A stretch of 64,000 bases of DNA from contig CALDEM010000016.1 in assembly GCA_937942435.1 (NCBI GenBank), forward strand, positions 104,933 through 168,932, in the 5' to 3' direction. Under the pieces are notes generated by a model. It saw only the letters and a program-made list of their open reading frames with translations, was not told where the DNA came from and made no database searches. Below, one piece after another: positions 17,155-26,668 of this stretch. This DNA comes from an uncultured Saprospiraceae bacterium (GTDB taxonomy: Bacteria; Bacteroidota; Bacteroidia; Chitinophagales; Saprospiraceae). Within the stretch, counting starts at the first letter, position 1. The number at the start of each line of letters is the position of its first letter. Both the position numbers and the translations under genes were made by a program.

Positions 17155-17985
17155 TTACAATCGATCTTTAAGGTATGCATAGGTACTCACACGCAAACCA
17201 ATCTTAATCCATACGATCAGTTGCTGGATAACAAACAGTAGAAAAACGCCAATCGTCGTAGATAAAAAAGTCCAATCATCGACGAAGCTGTGCATGAGAT
17301 AGAGAAACGCTAACAACACAAAAAATAAAAAAAGTACTGGTAGACACTTCCACGTTTTTGTTATGCTCTTTTTTATCCCTTTCCACAAAGCAGAACCTAC
17401 TTTCTCTTGATCACGTATAACAAGTACTTTGCAAAAGCTAGAAGCCACAAATATAAATATAGATCCAAATGACCAAAGCACCACCATAGCAATACCTCCC
17501 CATAATATAGGCTCTTCAGATGGCAAATGCTCCATCCAATATCTAATCTTACTTAAGTAAGGTCCCCAGACAAGAGTGCTCCAGATTATAAAAATAAAGG
17601 ACATGATGAAACCTATCATCAGCATCCTAAAAAAGTAAGTCGACCCTCCTATCCATATACTTACTTTGTCATATCCATTGATCAGCGAATGCCAAATACC
17701 CCCGTGCACAAAGGCGGCTACGATGAGATAAACAATAACCATCCATCTGACTTGACCAAGCAAGGGAGAGAGCGATGCGCCATGGGTGTTTAGCAGGTCG
17801 TTGATAACCATATGTGCATCGCCTACTTTCAGTCCTTCTAAAGAAAGTGAGTTGCCTATCGAAGCGCCAAATACTTGATATACTTGCAACCCAATAGTCA
17901 TAGCCAGAATAAGTTGTATCGCATAAACGATAGACACCAAACGAGGATTTTCAAATCCTCTCTTTATAATCTGCATCAAGCCCAT
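17155..17985 (-). CDS. Six-helix membrane protein of unknown function
   Basis: Inner-membrane protein of 276 residues with about six hydrophobic segments. The start at 17985 is chosen because its ATG shares one base with the upstream peptidase stop (TGATG), a translational-coupling arrangement; a longer frame to 18054 would overlap the peptidase by 70 bases. After the first helix there is a soluble loop of about 70 residues, then five closely spaced helices. I recognise no family. Coupling to the M1-type peptidase suggests a linked role, possibly helping its export or localisation, but this is inference. Confidence 0.75.
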   Translation of the reverse strand: MGLMQIIKRGFENPRLVSIVYAIQLILAMTIGLQVYQVFGASIGNSLSLEGLKVGDAHMVINDLLNTHGASLSPLLGQVRWMVIVYLIVAAFVHGGIWHSLINGYDKVSIWIGGSTYFFRMLMIGFIMSFIFIIWSTLVWGPYLSKIRYWMEHLPSEEPILWGGIAMVVLWSFGSIFIFVASSFCKVLVIRDQEKVGSALWKGIKKSITKTWKCLPVLFLFFVLLAFLYLMHSFVDDWTFLSTTIGVFLLFVIQQLIVWIKIGLRVSTYAYLKDRL

Positions 17986-19946
17986 CACATCAAGAAGCTT
18001 GCGGATTGAACAATGTTCTGAACCCAATAAATCGATCGAGTAGCATACTTCCATATGCCGCCATTATCAGGGGCGAGCGTATAACTATTGTTATTAAAAT
18101 CTATATCTAAAAAAAGCTTTCTTTCAGGATCTATCTCCAATGCTCTTAGCTGTCTGGCACTTAACTCATATACACCATAGATAGGATCTTTGCCATCCCA
18201 TACTTGGTCAGATGTGGTACCGTCAGTCCAATACAATCTTAACTCTACTGGCACAATGAAATCTCCTTTTCTTTCTAAGTTTGACCAATTGTGATACAAA
18301 GTATTTCCACTATCATCTGTCTCATCTGATGGAGCACTTCCGACATTGATCACAGAGTAATCTACAATCTTACTCTCATCCAGTGCGTCTATTAAAAACT
18401 GATCGATACTGCTTGATAAAGTGTTTGGATATTGAGCGAAAGCTTCCTTGACTACTTTTATAAAATCATCCTTTCGTGGGTGGGTAAACATATTGGCCTC
18501 AAAGTATCCTTTGATCATCTCGTCAAACTGAACCGCACCAAGGTATCTCTTTAAGGTCTGAAGTACTGTAGCCGTCTTTGAGTAGATCGTCGCTTTATAA
18601 TCTCCTATAAACTTATACCCTACTGTTGTGATTGGGCTTGTCCTTTTATTGGACATGCTGGCATATTCATTTCTTGTAAAAGTACTGTTACCGACTTTAT
18701 AACCGAAGAGATCTATAAGTGAAGAAGAACCATGCATATCTTCCATGACACAATCTTCATAAAATGTTACAAAACCCTCATCAAGCCATGGATCTTCTTT
18801 TTCATTATTCGCTAGGATCTGCATGAAGTATTGGTGAGCGAACTCATGTACGATCAGCGACTCCATGGATCGGACGCCTTTTGGAAAAGAATAAAATGCT
18901 CCACCTGTTATGTAAGTTGGGTATTCCATAAATCCAGATCTCAATCCATGAAGAGGCGGATCCAATATCGTTAAGGTATTGTATGGATATGTACCGACGT
19001 GATCTTCAAAATATTGCAAAGAATGCTTAGCAGCACCAATGAGTCTATCTCGTAAGGATGCATGCGACTTAGGTGATAGCAATCTGATCTCGACATGATG
19101 CCACTCGTCATCATACTCAACTAAATTAGGCGATGCTACCCAACCAAAATCAATAACATCATGTGCGATAAATCGAGTCTCCACCCTTCCCGGTTTATCG
19201 GTGACAGGTTCTTTATACATTTGGCGACAGCCGCTTCCTCCTATCACAAACTTATCATCCAACTCGATGGTAACATCATAATTGCCATGATCACCATAAA
19301 ACTCCATCTGCCGCAAAAACTGATGACAGTTCCAGCCCCAGTCCCCTTCTTTGTCTTCTTCATAAACGCCCATCTTAGGATACCAATGAACGAAGTGATT
19401 AAAGTCATGGTCAGCATAACCTGATCGAGCGATGGTCCTTGGTAATTTAGATACGAACTCAAGATCCAATATCAACGTTTCACCAGGTAAGATGTCACTT
19501 ACCAAGTTGATGTGTAAGACTGACTCGTCTTGATCGTTATCATCATCTGGTTGGACATAAGAGATATCCGTGATGGTTTGATCATCTTGTATAACTTTAT
19601 CAACTTGGATATACCCCCAATCCTCAGGCGCTCTACCCCTAAGGTCTTGACCCATGACATTCATATTAGCACCGCTCAAGTAACTACTCTCTGGACCTTT
19701 AAATGCGTTGAGGTACATATACAGTCTAACAAAGGATATCGTATCTGGGCTATTGTTCTTCCAGAAGATCTTCTCGTTACCTGACACAGCGTGAAGCTCG
19801 TGGTCAAAGTCGATATCAAAGATATAATTAGCCAATCGCTCACTCAATGGTTCCTCTGATATCGTAGGTGCGCAGTGCTCTTTACTTTGTGCACAAAGCC
19901 CAATAATCATGTGTAGAAACAGTAAGAATATGCAGATCCATCGCAT
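17985..19946 (-). CDS. M1-family zinc metallopeptidase, secreted
   Basis: 653-residue gluzincin with a signal peptide (MRWICIFLLFLHMIIGLCAQ). The zinc site is VHEFAHQYF (HExxH) with the third ligand Glu about 18 residues later in WLDEGFVTFYED. The N-terminal region is the beta-sandwich typical of M1 aminopeptidases; no clear GAMEN motif is visible, the equivalent region being GLRSGFMEYPT, so exopeptidase specificity is uncertain. A C-terminal beta-strand region follows and no T9SS sorting domain is obvious. Stop overlaps the start of the membrane-protein gene by one base. Confidence 0.88.
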   Translation of the reverse strand: MRWICIFLLFLHMIIGLCAQSKEHCAPTISEEPLSERLANYIFDIDFDHELHAVSGNEKIFWKNNSPDTISFVRLYMYLNAFKGPESSYLSGANMNVMGQDLRGRAPEDWGYIQVDKVIQDDQTITDISYVQPDDDNDQDESVLHINLVSDILPGETLILDLEFVSKLPRTIARSGYADHDFNHFVHWYPKMGVYEEDKEGDWGWNCHQFLRQMEFYGDHGNYDVTIELDDKFVIGGSGCRQMYKEPVTDKPGRVETRFIAHDVIDFGWVASPNLVEYDDEWHHVEIRLLSPKSHASLRDRLIGAAKHSLQYFEDHVGTYPYNTLTILDPPLHGLRSGFMEYPTYITGGAFYSFPKGVRSMESLIVHEFAHQYFMQILANNEKEDPWLDEGFVTFYEDCVMEDMHGSSSLIDLFGYKVGNSTFTRNEYASMSNKRTSPITTVGYKFIGDYKATIYSKTATVLQTLKRYLGAVQFDEMIKGYFEANMFTHPRKDDFIKVVKEAFAQYPNTLSSSIDQFLIDALDESKIVDYSVINVGSAPSDETDDSGNTLYHNWSNLERKGDFIVPVELRLYWTDGTTSDQVWDGKDPIYGVYELSARQLRALEIDPERKLFLDIDFNNNSYTLAPDNGGIWKYATRSIYWVQNIVQSASFLM

Positions 19947-20041
19947 AAGGCGAAAATAGGAAACGGATTGATATCGACGTATTAATCAATCCTTTATCCA
20001 TGATGAAATCATAAAGAATATCGATATACTTTAGTCTACTG

Positions 20042-21421
20042 CTACAGATCTAGTATACGACCTCTATTAAGTATGTTATGAGGATCTAATGCCTTCTTAA
20101 TAGTTTTCATCATATTGATCTCTGCTGAAGATCTCGACACCTGGAGGTAAGGCTTCTTATGGATACCAATGCCATGCTCTGCAGAGACAGAACCACCTAT
20201 CTCTTTAAGCGGTCCGTAGACTATATCATTGATGGCGCTGGTTAGATCTGCGTCCATGTTTTCTTTACCGACGATGATATGGATGTTGCCATCTGCAACA
20301 TGTCCAAATGCGAATGCTCGGATAACACCAGATAGCTGCTCTAACTGATGTATAGTCTCCTGTATGGTCTCACCTATAAGAGGTATCGGCAAGCTGATAT
20401 CAAAGTGTTGCTGATGTTCATATAGCGAGATGAAGGCGTGTACATCTTCTCTTATCGTCCAGAACCACGACAAGTCAGCCTGAGTATATGCTATAGCGGC
20501 ATCAGCTATCATTCCTTCTTCTAACGCTTGTTCTAATAACGTCTCCAGCACACTGCGGTCATTCTCCTGGTCGCTACCCAATGACTCCACCAGTACGTAG
20601 TACTCATAATCATAGGGCAACGGAGGTTTCATCAAAGCTGGCGGTGACGTCATCGCCTTATAACAACTTGACCAGATGAGCTCAAAACCACTCAACATAC
20701 CTGCCAATCCTCCGTCCAGGTGCTTCAATAGTCTAATGACTTGCTCATAACCATCTATACCTACAAAGGCCGAAGATCTACTTTTTGGTGATTCAGTCAA
20801 TCTCAGCACAGCCTTAGTCACGATGCCCAGAGTTCCTTCTGAACCTATGAATAATTGCTTCAAGTCATAACCGGTATTGTCCTTAATGATCTTCTTTAGA
20901 CCACTGACGATGGTACCATCTGCCATGACTGCTTCTATACCCAGGACAAGGTTACGTGTCATCCCGTATCGCAGGACCCTAAGTCCACCAGCATTAGTTG
21001 AGATGATACCGCCTATCTGAGCGGATCCTTTAGCTCCAAAGTTTAATGGAAATAACAGATCTTTCTCTGCTGCTGCAGCTTGTATCGACTCCAGTATCAC
21101 ACCTGACTCGACTGTCATCGTCCGACTTTGTGCGTCAAGCTCTATGATGTTGTTGAGCTTTTCAAGTGATATCACTACCTCTTCTTCTCCTACTTCAGTA
21201 GCACCAGTCAGATTAGTCAGGCCTCCAAATATGGATACTGGCTGCCTATGCTCATCGCATAACTTCATAGCCGCTGAGACATCTTCTGTTGATCTTGGCA
21301 GTAGCAAGGCCTTCACCTTGAGTGGTTGATCCATCTTCCAGATATGGTGATACCTCGCCTCTAACTGACTCCCTATGAGGACTTTATCTTTGCCTAGTAC
21401 TTCTATTAACTTTTCTACCAC
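20042..21421 (-). CDS. FAD-linked oxidase of the GlcD/D-lactate dehydrogenase type
   Basis: Flavoprotein of 459 residues with an N-terminal PCMH-type FAD domain (PVSIFGGLTNLTG near 60; GGIISTNAGGLRVLRYGMTRNLVLG near 135; FIGSEGTLGIVT near 190) and a C-terminal FAD-oxidase domain (HVADGNIHIIVG near 373; SAEHGIGIHKKPYL near 415). The family oxidises glycolate, D-lactate or D-2-hydroxyglutarate. The start is a GTG at 21421; it reproduces the normal family N-terminus (LIEVLGKDKVL) and no in-frame ATG precedes it. It follows the AhpD-like gene by 25 bases, so the two probably form an operon. Confidence 0.88.
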   Translation of the reverse strand: MVEKLIEVLGKDKVLIGSQLEARYHHIWKMDQPLKVKALLLPRSTEDVSAAMKLCDEHRQPVSIFGGLTNLTGATEVGEEEVVISLEKLNNIIELDAQSRTMTVESGVILESIQAAAAEKDLLFPLNFGAKGSAQIGGIISTNAGGLRVLRYGMTRNLVLGIEAVMADGTIVSGLKKIIKDNTGYDLKQLFIGSEGTLGIVTKAVLRLTESPKSRSSAFVGIDGYEQVIRLLKHLDGGLAGMLSGFELIWSSCYKAMTSPPALMKPPLPYDYEYYVLVESLGSDQENDRSVLETLLEQALEEGMIADAAIAYTQADLSWFWTIREDVHAFISLYEHQQHFDISLPIPLIGETIQETIHQLEQLSGVIRAFAFGHVADGNIHIIVGKENMDADLTSAINDIVYGPLKEIGGSVSAEHGIGIHKKPYLQVSRSSAEINMMKTIKKALDPHNILNRGRILDL

Positions 21422-21446
21422 TTCCGTAAATATGATAATGGGTTGA

Positions 21447-22052
21447 TCAACGCTGATAATTATGCTTTCCTACCTCCCAATTGTTAGCACCCAATAATTT
21501 TTTTCCATCATCGGCTGCTGGACCTTCCAACTGAGTCCCCATGCTATCATTCCATCGATTGAGATATCCAAAAAGAGCGATGACTCCCATAATCTCTACG
21601 ATCTCACCTTCATCCCAATACTTTCTCATATTGTCAGCGATCGTATCATCAACCCCATTAGGAACTGAAGACGCTGCTACCGCCAGGTCAAAAGCTGCCT
21701 TCTCTGCTTCTGAAAAAGCCGGATACGTCTTATAGTCCCATATATGGCGTAGCTTATCTTCTTCTGAGCCATATCGCTCTGCTGCTCTGATGGCGTGGGC
21801 CTCACAATATCGACATCCAGTTGTCATACTAGAGATGTAAGCTATCAATCGCTTCAGTGCGCTGGTGACCCTTCCTTTGTTTTCCATCACCGCTTGATTC
21901 ATCTCTACAAAGGCTTCAGCTATACGTGGTCGATGCATCATAGTAAAGAGACTATTTGGCGTAAAGCCCAATGTTTCTTCATAAAACGAAGACATCTTCT
22001 TTGCTTGAGGGTTAGCATCCTTATCGAGGGGATTGACTAGAGGTCTATTCAT
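21447..22052 (-). CDS. AhpD-like carboxymuconolactone decarboxylase-family protein
   Basis: 201-residue helical protein of the CMD/AhpD superfamily, peroxidase-related group. The redox motif CRYCEAHA (C-x-x-C followed by His after three residues) sits near residue 79 in the context of a conserved RLIAYISSMTTG helix, as in alkylhydroperoxidase D. The repeat-like upstream segment contains the typical HRPRIAEAF helix. Probably a thiol-based peroxide-handling protein; the actual reductant is unknown. It is co-directional with the FAD oxidase 25 bases downstream, perhaps protecting against hydrogen peroxide made by that enzyme (inference). Confidence 0.85.
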   Translation of the reverse strand: MNRPLVNPLDKDANPQAKKMSSFYEETLGFTPNSLFTMMHRPRIAEAFVEMNQAVMENKGRVTSALKRLIAYISSMTTGCRYCEAHAIRAAERYGSEEDKLRHIWDYKTYPAFSEAEKAAFDLAVAASSVPNGVDDTIADNMRKYWDEGEIVEIMGVIALFGYLNRWNDSMGTQLEGPAADDGKKLLGANNWEVGKHNYQR

Positions 22053-22194
22053 AAGTACAATGTTGGACTGTTTGATAAATTTACCCAGAAAGCCATTAGA
22101 CTAAGAAAACCTATCAGATTATTTTAAAATTGAATGCATAACGACACATCACCGATATTAAGATCGTTAGTGTTTATATGACTTATAAAGAGTC

Positions 22195-22202
22195 TACATT
22201 TG
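22195..22202 (+). promoter_or_regulatory. Bacteroidota-type -7 element TACATTTG
   Basis: Exact match to TAnnTTTG, the -7 box used by the Bacteroidota primary sigma factor. A TTTA at 22173-22176, close to the TTTG -33 box, precedes it by 18 bases, near the expected spacing. The FKBP gene ATG is 35 bases further on. Confidence 0.5.
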
Positions 22203-22236
22203 TATATACATATTCGTAATCCAAATAAGAATAAAC

Positions 22237-23058
22237 ATGCTTAGATTGATATATGTCACACTTATCTCTATCTTCCTTCTGGCTTCATCTGGCTGTGGAG
22301 ATGACTTCACTGAAGTGCCGACACTTGAAGAATACTTTTTAGAGAACAACCTCAATCCCCAGCAGTCCGCTTCGGGTTTATACTATACTATATTTGACGA
22401 AGGCGAAGGTGAGAAGGCAGATTTCAGCAAGTTTGTTGTTATAGATTTCTCTCAGTTTGACCTGAACAACGATCGATTGGGTGGCACGATGAATACAGCG
22501 TTTCCTGCTGCTCTACAGATGAGCACGATTAATATCCAGGGCTTAGTAGAAGGATTGGGACTGTTAGGAGTTGGCGGTAGAGCTAACCTGTACGTACCTG
22601 TAAGTCTTGCAGGGGCTAATTCTCTTCCGCTTATCTACGCCATCGAAGTAGTGGATATTTATGATAGCCTGTCAGATTATAACGATAGTGAGATAGAAAA
22701 ACATCTTGAAGCTAATGAACTTACAGCAACTCGTATGGACAACGGCATGTACGTGATCATCGAGGAACCAGGAGATGAAGCTAAACCAGATATCAGCTCG
22801 ACTGTAACGGTAGACTATCATGGTTACTTCCTTAATGGAGATGTATTTGATTCTTCTGTAGATCGTGGAGCACCTGCAACCTTTGGATTGAACGCTGTCA
22901 TCCAAGGATGGCAATTGGGCATTCCTCTATTTGGAGAAGGTGGAAAAGGAAAAATCTTTATTCCTTCTAATCTGGCTTATGGAACCGCGGGCAACACTGC
23001 TATACCTCCTAATTATCCAATAGCATTTGATGTAGAGTTAGTGGATATAGCTAATTAA
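22237..23058 (+). CDS. Two-domain FKBP-type peptidyl-prolyl isomerase lipoprotein
   Basis: Periplasmic or outer-membrane-associated folding factor of 273 residues. The lipoprotein signal ends LLASSGC (Cys20). Two FKBP repeats follow. The second (about 165-273) is canonical: VDYHGYFLNGDVFDSS, VIQGWQLGIPLFGEGGKGKIFIP, YGTAG and a terminal FDVELVDI. The first (about 45-150) keeps the framework (VEGLGLLGVGGRANLYVP, IYAIEVVDI) but lacks the FDSS and AYG residues, so it is probably not catalytic and may serve as a dimerisation or chaperone domain. Single-gene unit with its own predicted promoter. Confidence 0.93.
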   Translation: MLRLIYVTLISIFLLASSGCGDDFTEVPTLEEYFLENNLNPQQSASGLYYTIFDEGEGEKADFSKFVVIDFSQFDLNNDRLGGTMNTAFPAALQMSTINIQGLVEGLGLLGVGGRANLYVPVSLAGANSLPLIYAIEVVDIYDSLSDYNDSEIEKHLEANELTATRMDNGMYVIIEEPGDEAKPDISSTVTVDYHGYFLNGDVFDSSVDRGAPATFGLNAVIQGWQLGIPLFGEGGKGKIFIPSNLAYGTAGNTAIPPNYPIAFDVELVDIAN

Positions 23059-23157
23059 GCTTAGCAGAACTGGAAACCGCAAAGGCTTTGTCATCGAAGC
23101 GTTTTAGGCAACGGAGTTGTTTTTTAATACTCCTCCTATTTGATTCTATTGAATAGA

Positions 23158-23808
23158 TCAAAAAGACACCTCAATCTTCTTAGATACAAAGTCTTCTGTG
23201 ATATCATCCAGATTGTATCCATAGTAAGCTGAAAGGATCTGTGCTCTAATGGTAGCTAATTCATTCAGAGGGGCATTGATTAAGATAGATGGATTAGGGT
23301 CAAACCGACTGTCAATGTTGCTATATCCCTTCGCCTTTAGTATATCATACACCTTGCCCATATCTTCGATATTATAATTTATGATTACTTCTTTTTTTAA
23401 AGTAACCGTATATATCTCGGCTGTTGAAAAGGCATCGATTGTAGATTCTTTATATGCTTTTATAAGACCAGGCACACCTAACTTTGTTCCTCCAAAATAT
23501 CTAACTACCGCACAAAGCACATCAGACACTTGATTGCTCAGCAGTTCATTATAGATAGGCCTTCCAGCAGTACCGGACGGTTCGCCATCGTCATTATATC
23601 TATAAGGCTCTCCTGATATACCCAGTCGATAAGCATAGCAGACATGTCTTGACTTGGGATGTAAGGCAGCTATCTTTTCTAAGTTCTCTTGTACATCTTC
23701 GATAGAAGCGACTGATTCCAGATATGCTATAAACTTGCTCCCCTTCTCTTTGTACAAGCCTTCAGTAGTTGACTTTACACTCTTATATTCAAACGGAACT
23801 TCTGACAT
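23158..23808 (-). CDS. YigZ/IMPACT-family protein
   Basis: 216-residue UPF0029/IMPACT-domain protein. Signature residues are PKSRHVCYAYRLG (about 52-64), YNDDGEPSGTAGRPI (about 73-87) and VVRYFGGTKLGVPGLIKAY (about 102-120); the C-terminal domain is ferredoxin-like (DUF1949-type). The E. coli homologue YigZ has no settled biochemical role, though the family is linked to translation stress. The ATG at 23808 is preferred to the GTG one codon upstream. It starts 3 bases after the preceding gene's stop and is the last gene of the operon running from ftsX. Confidence 0.92.
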   Translation of the reverse strand: MSEVPFEYKSVKSTTEGLYKEKGSKFIAYLESVASIEDVQENLEKIAALHPKSRHVCYAYRLGISGEPYRYNDDGEPSGTAGRPIYNELLSNQVSDVLCAVVRYFGGTKLGVPGLIKAYKESTIDAFSTAEIYTVTLKKEVIINYNIEDMGKVYDILKAKGYSNIDSRFDPNPSILINAPLNELATIRAQILSAYYGYNLDDITEDFVSKKIEVSF

Positions 23809-23811
23809 CAC

Positions 23812-24996
23812 TCATTGATTAGAAGTTGGAGCTTGGATAGCTAAGGAGTCTGATTGTAGGACCTGCGTCGTGTCTACACTTAACTCCGAGAGATGAGCCC
23901 TCACATCGGGGCTACCACCATCCACCCAAGCAGTATACCAGACAGACCCTAGTGCTTGGATCGATTTACGCATGCGATCTTCCACCATCCCAGCCATGGC
24001 ATCTTGATATGCCTCAGCATAGGCTCGACATTCTAATCTTGTCGTATTAGCTCCTCTTTCTTCAAAGCAGTATTGTTTATCCTTATCAAAGGAGTTTCTA
24101 ATTTCTAATTCTTTAGAAAGCACCTCCGCTACATGACTGTGACTCTCTAAGATGACATCCCAGAAGAAGTCATCTGTATCTTCGATGTAAGTGGCACGAC
24201 CTACAAAAAAGTCATAGTTGTCAGTTGCGAATAATTCTGGGATACGGCTTTCCCAAAATGCATGGATACCATCTTGACCAGTCAACTGACCATTATAGTT
24301 TTCAGTAGTATGCAAAGGGACATGTGCGTCCGACAAGTAGTGCCCTATCTCAGTACTCAACCTAATGACAATGGGCCAATTCTTTTCTTTAAAAGCCTTT
24401 GTCAATCTACCTTGATATAATGACAAGTGATAGGGTAACATACCGTATTCAGTTAGGCTTTCTGTGAAAATCAATTCGTGATTAGACTTTCTATATTCTT
24501 TAGGTATCCAGCTTTTAGGCATATACAAAAACCCGTCATCAAGAAGCTTATAGGTCTTACCTTTAATCTCTTGAGACCATTGTTCTTTTTTAGAATCATC
24601 AAAGACTTCTGACCAAAGAACATCACGCTCCCAAGACACTACTGTATCTCTTTCTACTCTGGTGACTATGTGAGCCTCACCAAAAACAGCCAAAGCCTCT
24701 GGAAATTGTCTAGGAACATTATCAAATGGATAGGTCCCGAAAATATCTAAATCAATGTAATGCCTAACCGCTTCTAACGGAGAAGAGTATCGCCTCTTAT
24801 CTGGATCAACAGAATGCTCAGTTATAAAATCGATGTTGCTTTTATACAGTGGCACTAAGTCAACGGGCAATGTAAAAACTGCAGTCTTGTTGATCAACCG
24901 ATGTCCAAAGAATCCCCAAAACTCATCATCAGAGTTCTTAGAGCTTGAGTTGACAATCGCTATTGCAAATAGAACAAAGACAATTTTATACCGCAT
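23812..24996 (-). CDS. Zinc-dependent phospholipase C/S1-P1 nuclease-like protein
   Basis: 394 residues, with a weak signal region followed by FWGFFGHRLIN, placing a Trp and a His near the mature N-terminus as in the zinc phospholipase C/S1-P1 nuclease fold. Further zinc ligands are in EIGHYLSDAHVPLHTT (H-x-x-x-D-x-H) and HAFWESRIPE. It is larger than the usual 260-310 residues, with inserted segments between about residues 90 and 190. It overlaps the upstream gldG by 11 bases and is placed after the gliding transporter genes in many Bacteroidota genomes, to my knowledge. Substrate (phospholipid versus nucleic acid) is unknown. Confidence 0.82.
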   Translation of the reverse strand: MRYKIVFVLFAIAIVNSSSKNSDDEFWGFFGHRLINKTAVFTLPVDLVPLYKSNIDFITEHSVDPDKRRYSSPLEAVRHYIDLDIFGTYPFDNVPRQFPEALAVFGEAHIVTRVERDTVVSWERDVLWSEVFDDSKKEQWSQEIKGKTYKLLDDGFLYMPKSWIPKEYRKSNHELIFTESLTEYGMLPYHLSLYQGRLTKAFKEKNWPIVIRLSTEIGHYLSDAHVPLHTTENYNGQLTGQDGIHAFWESRIPELFATDNYDFFVGRATYIEDTDDFFWDVILESHSHVAEVLSKELEIRNSFDKDKQYCFEERGANTTRLECRAYAEAYQDAMAGMVEDRMRKSIQALGSVWYTAWVDGGSPDVRAHLSELSVDTTQVLQSDSLAIQAPTSNQ

Positions 24997-26665
24997 ACTT
25001 TCTCTTACGTAGCCAATGATAGACTATATAACTGAAAAACAAAAGGACTAACGGTAACGCTAACAAAAGTAAGTAGTAAAAAGTCTGAGACTTATAGAAC
25101 TTTTGTTTATCTATAAGACTTAGAGAAGTCGTCTTTTGTGCGATCGCTAATATATCATCTCCATCGATGAGGGACTCTAAGAGGTTAGAGATCAACTCTG
25201 CATTAGCATCATACATACGTCCCTCTAAGACATTATAACCTATAGGAAAATATCCCTGTTTGTCACGCGGAGGGATGGCCATATCAGCATCTGAGATGAT
25301 CACTTGCTTTATATATTGACTATCCAGTGTGTAAGGTATATTATACTTCGAAAGCAGGGATCTATCATCTTCCGTAAGTCTGTTTTGGAAGTATGGTTTT
25401 ACTCTACCTTCCACTTTAACACCTACAGTCAATGGCCCTTTTTGATACTCTTCAGGATTAGGTCTTATCTGCATAAACCCAAAATCTATAGGCCGTGGTG
25501 TTTTGATCGATTTGGTATACGGACTAGTAGAAAGCAAGACTTCTTTCATCACTGACTGAGGAAACTCTAATAACTCCAACGGCGAAACAAAGTAGGCCGC
25601 TACTGGGCTATTTAATTTTGCTGCCAAAGGGGTAAGATCATTGGACATTATCAATGGGTGAAAAGGAAAGTTCATCATTTGAGCTTGCTCTGTACTGCTG
25701 CCATTATTAACCACCTGTGGTATCGTACTTGATTGTAGATCCATAATCAACTCAGGTGCCAGTCTAACCCCTGTTCTAAATAGATAGTCTTCAAACTGAA
25801 ATGAGCTGCCCATCGCCATGGTACTCCCAGATCTTCTCAAACTATCGATTGTAGTTTGCGTTTTATCAACCAACCATATCATAGGCACGTCACCACCTGA
25901 TACTACATCTATGCTGAGCAATTCTGCTCTACTCAGGTCTTCTTTTTTTACTACCGAAATGATAGCATCAACAGAATCTTTATTTTCTAGAAGCAGATCA
26001 GGATCACTATTTATAAACTCATAGCCACTCATGCGTTCATCACGATTATAACCTTCTGTGATCAACTGTGATAAAGCGCCGACTACATGCACTTGCGGCT
26101 TTCTAACTTTAGAAAGCTGACGCAGTGCTCTTAACAACTTCGCTTCAAAGGCCAACTGCGCTTCCACAAGACCTTCTTCTTCTGACTGCCCTGGCTGTTG
26201 ATTACTCAATAGATTTATAAAGATGATGTCATCGTCATCATGTACCGAGATATAGGGAAACAGCAGTTCTTGACTCACTTGATCTCCTGACGAGACTTGC
26301 CTGTTAATCGGTACAACATTTCTCGATGCCAAGAATTTTCTAAATTGTAGTTTTTCTTCTGGCGATCCTTTATTGACGTCTTTATAGACTATCTCCACAT
26401 CACGATCATATCTTCTCAGTTCTGAGAGGTAATGATCAAGATAAGCTCTATAATTTCTAAAACTTGCTGGCACATTGCCTTCTAAAAGAACAGTAATCAC
26501 TATAGGTTCATCCGTTGATCTTACGATCTGCTTAGCCAATGGATTAAGCGTATAACGCTTGTCTGGTGTGAGGTCCCATTGCGTATCGACAAGAACAGAA
26601 AAGATAATTACACCAAGCAGAAGAAAGACAGATCCGAACACTTTATATATAGAGAACTGCTTCAT
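24986..26665 (-). CDS. gldG: Gliding-motility ABC transporter auxiliary protein GldG
   Basis: 559-residue membrane-anchored extracytoplasmic component of the GldA-GldF-GldG ABC transporter, needed for gliding in Flavobacterium. A first transmembrane helix (residues 10-27) is followed by DLTPDKRYTLN, the hallmark of GldG, then a large soluble GldG-type domain, and a final helix near residue 535 (YYLLLLALPLVLLFFSYIVY). It lies 3 bases after gldF and overlaps the next gene by 11 bases. Identity rests on family resemblance plus perfect synteny A-F-G. Confidence 0.93.
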   Translation of the reverse strand: MKQFSIYKVFGSVFLLLGVIIFSVLVDTQWDLTPDKRYTLNPLAKQIVRSTDEPIVITVLLEGNVPASFRNYRAYLDHYLSELRRYDRDVEIVYKDVNKGSPEEKLQFRKFLASRNVVPINRQVSSGDQVSQELLFPYISVHDDDDIIFINLLSNQQPGQSEEEGLVEAQLAFEAKLLRALRQLSKVRKPQVHVVGALSQLITEGYNRDERMSGYEFINSDPDLLLENKDSVDAIISVVKKEDLSRAELLSIDVVSGGDVPMIWLVDKTQTTIDSLRRSGSTMAMGSSFQFEDYLFRTGVRLAPELIMDLQSSTIPQVVNNGSSTEQAQMMNFPFHPLIMSNDLTPLAAKLNSPVAAYFVSPLELLEFPQSVMKEVLLSTSPYTKSIKTPRPIDFGFMQIRPNPEEYQKGPLTVGVKVEGRVKPYFQNRLTEDDRSLLSKYNIPYTLDSQYIKQVIISDADMAIPPRDKQGYFPIGYNVLEGRMYDANAELISNLLESLIDGDDILAIAQKTTSLSLIDKQKFYKSQTFYYLLLLALPLVLLFFSYIVYHWLRKRKYAV

Positions 26666-26668
26666 AGG

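Noticed and set aside
17986..18054. N-terminal extension of the membrane protein to 18054
   Set aside because: Would overlap the M1 peptidase by 70 bases; the coupled ATG at 17985 is the better start.
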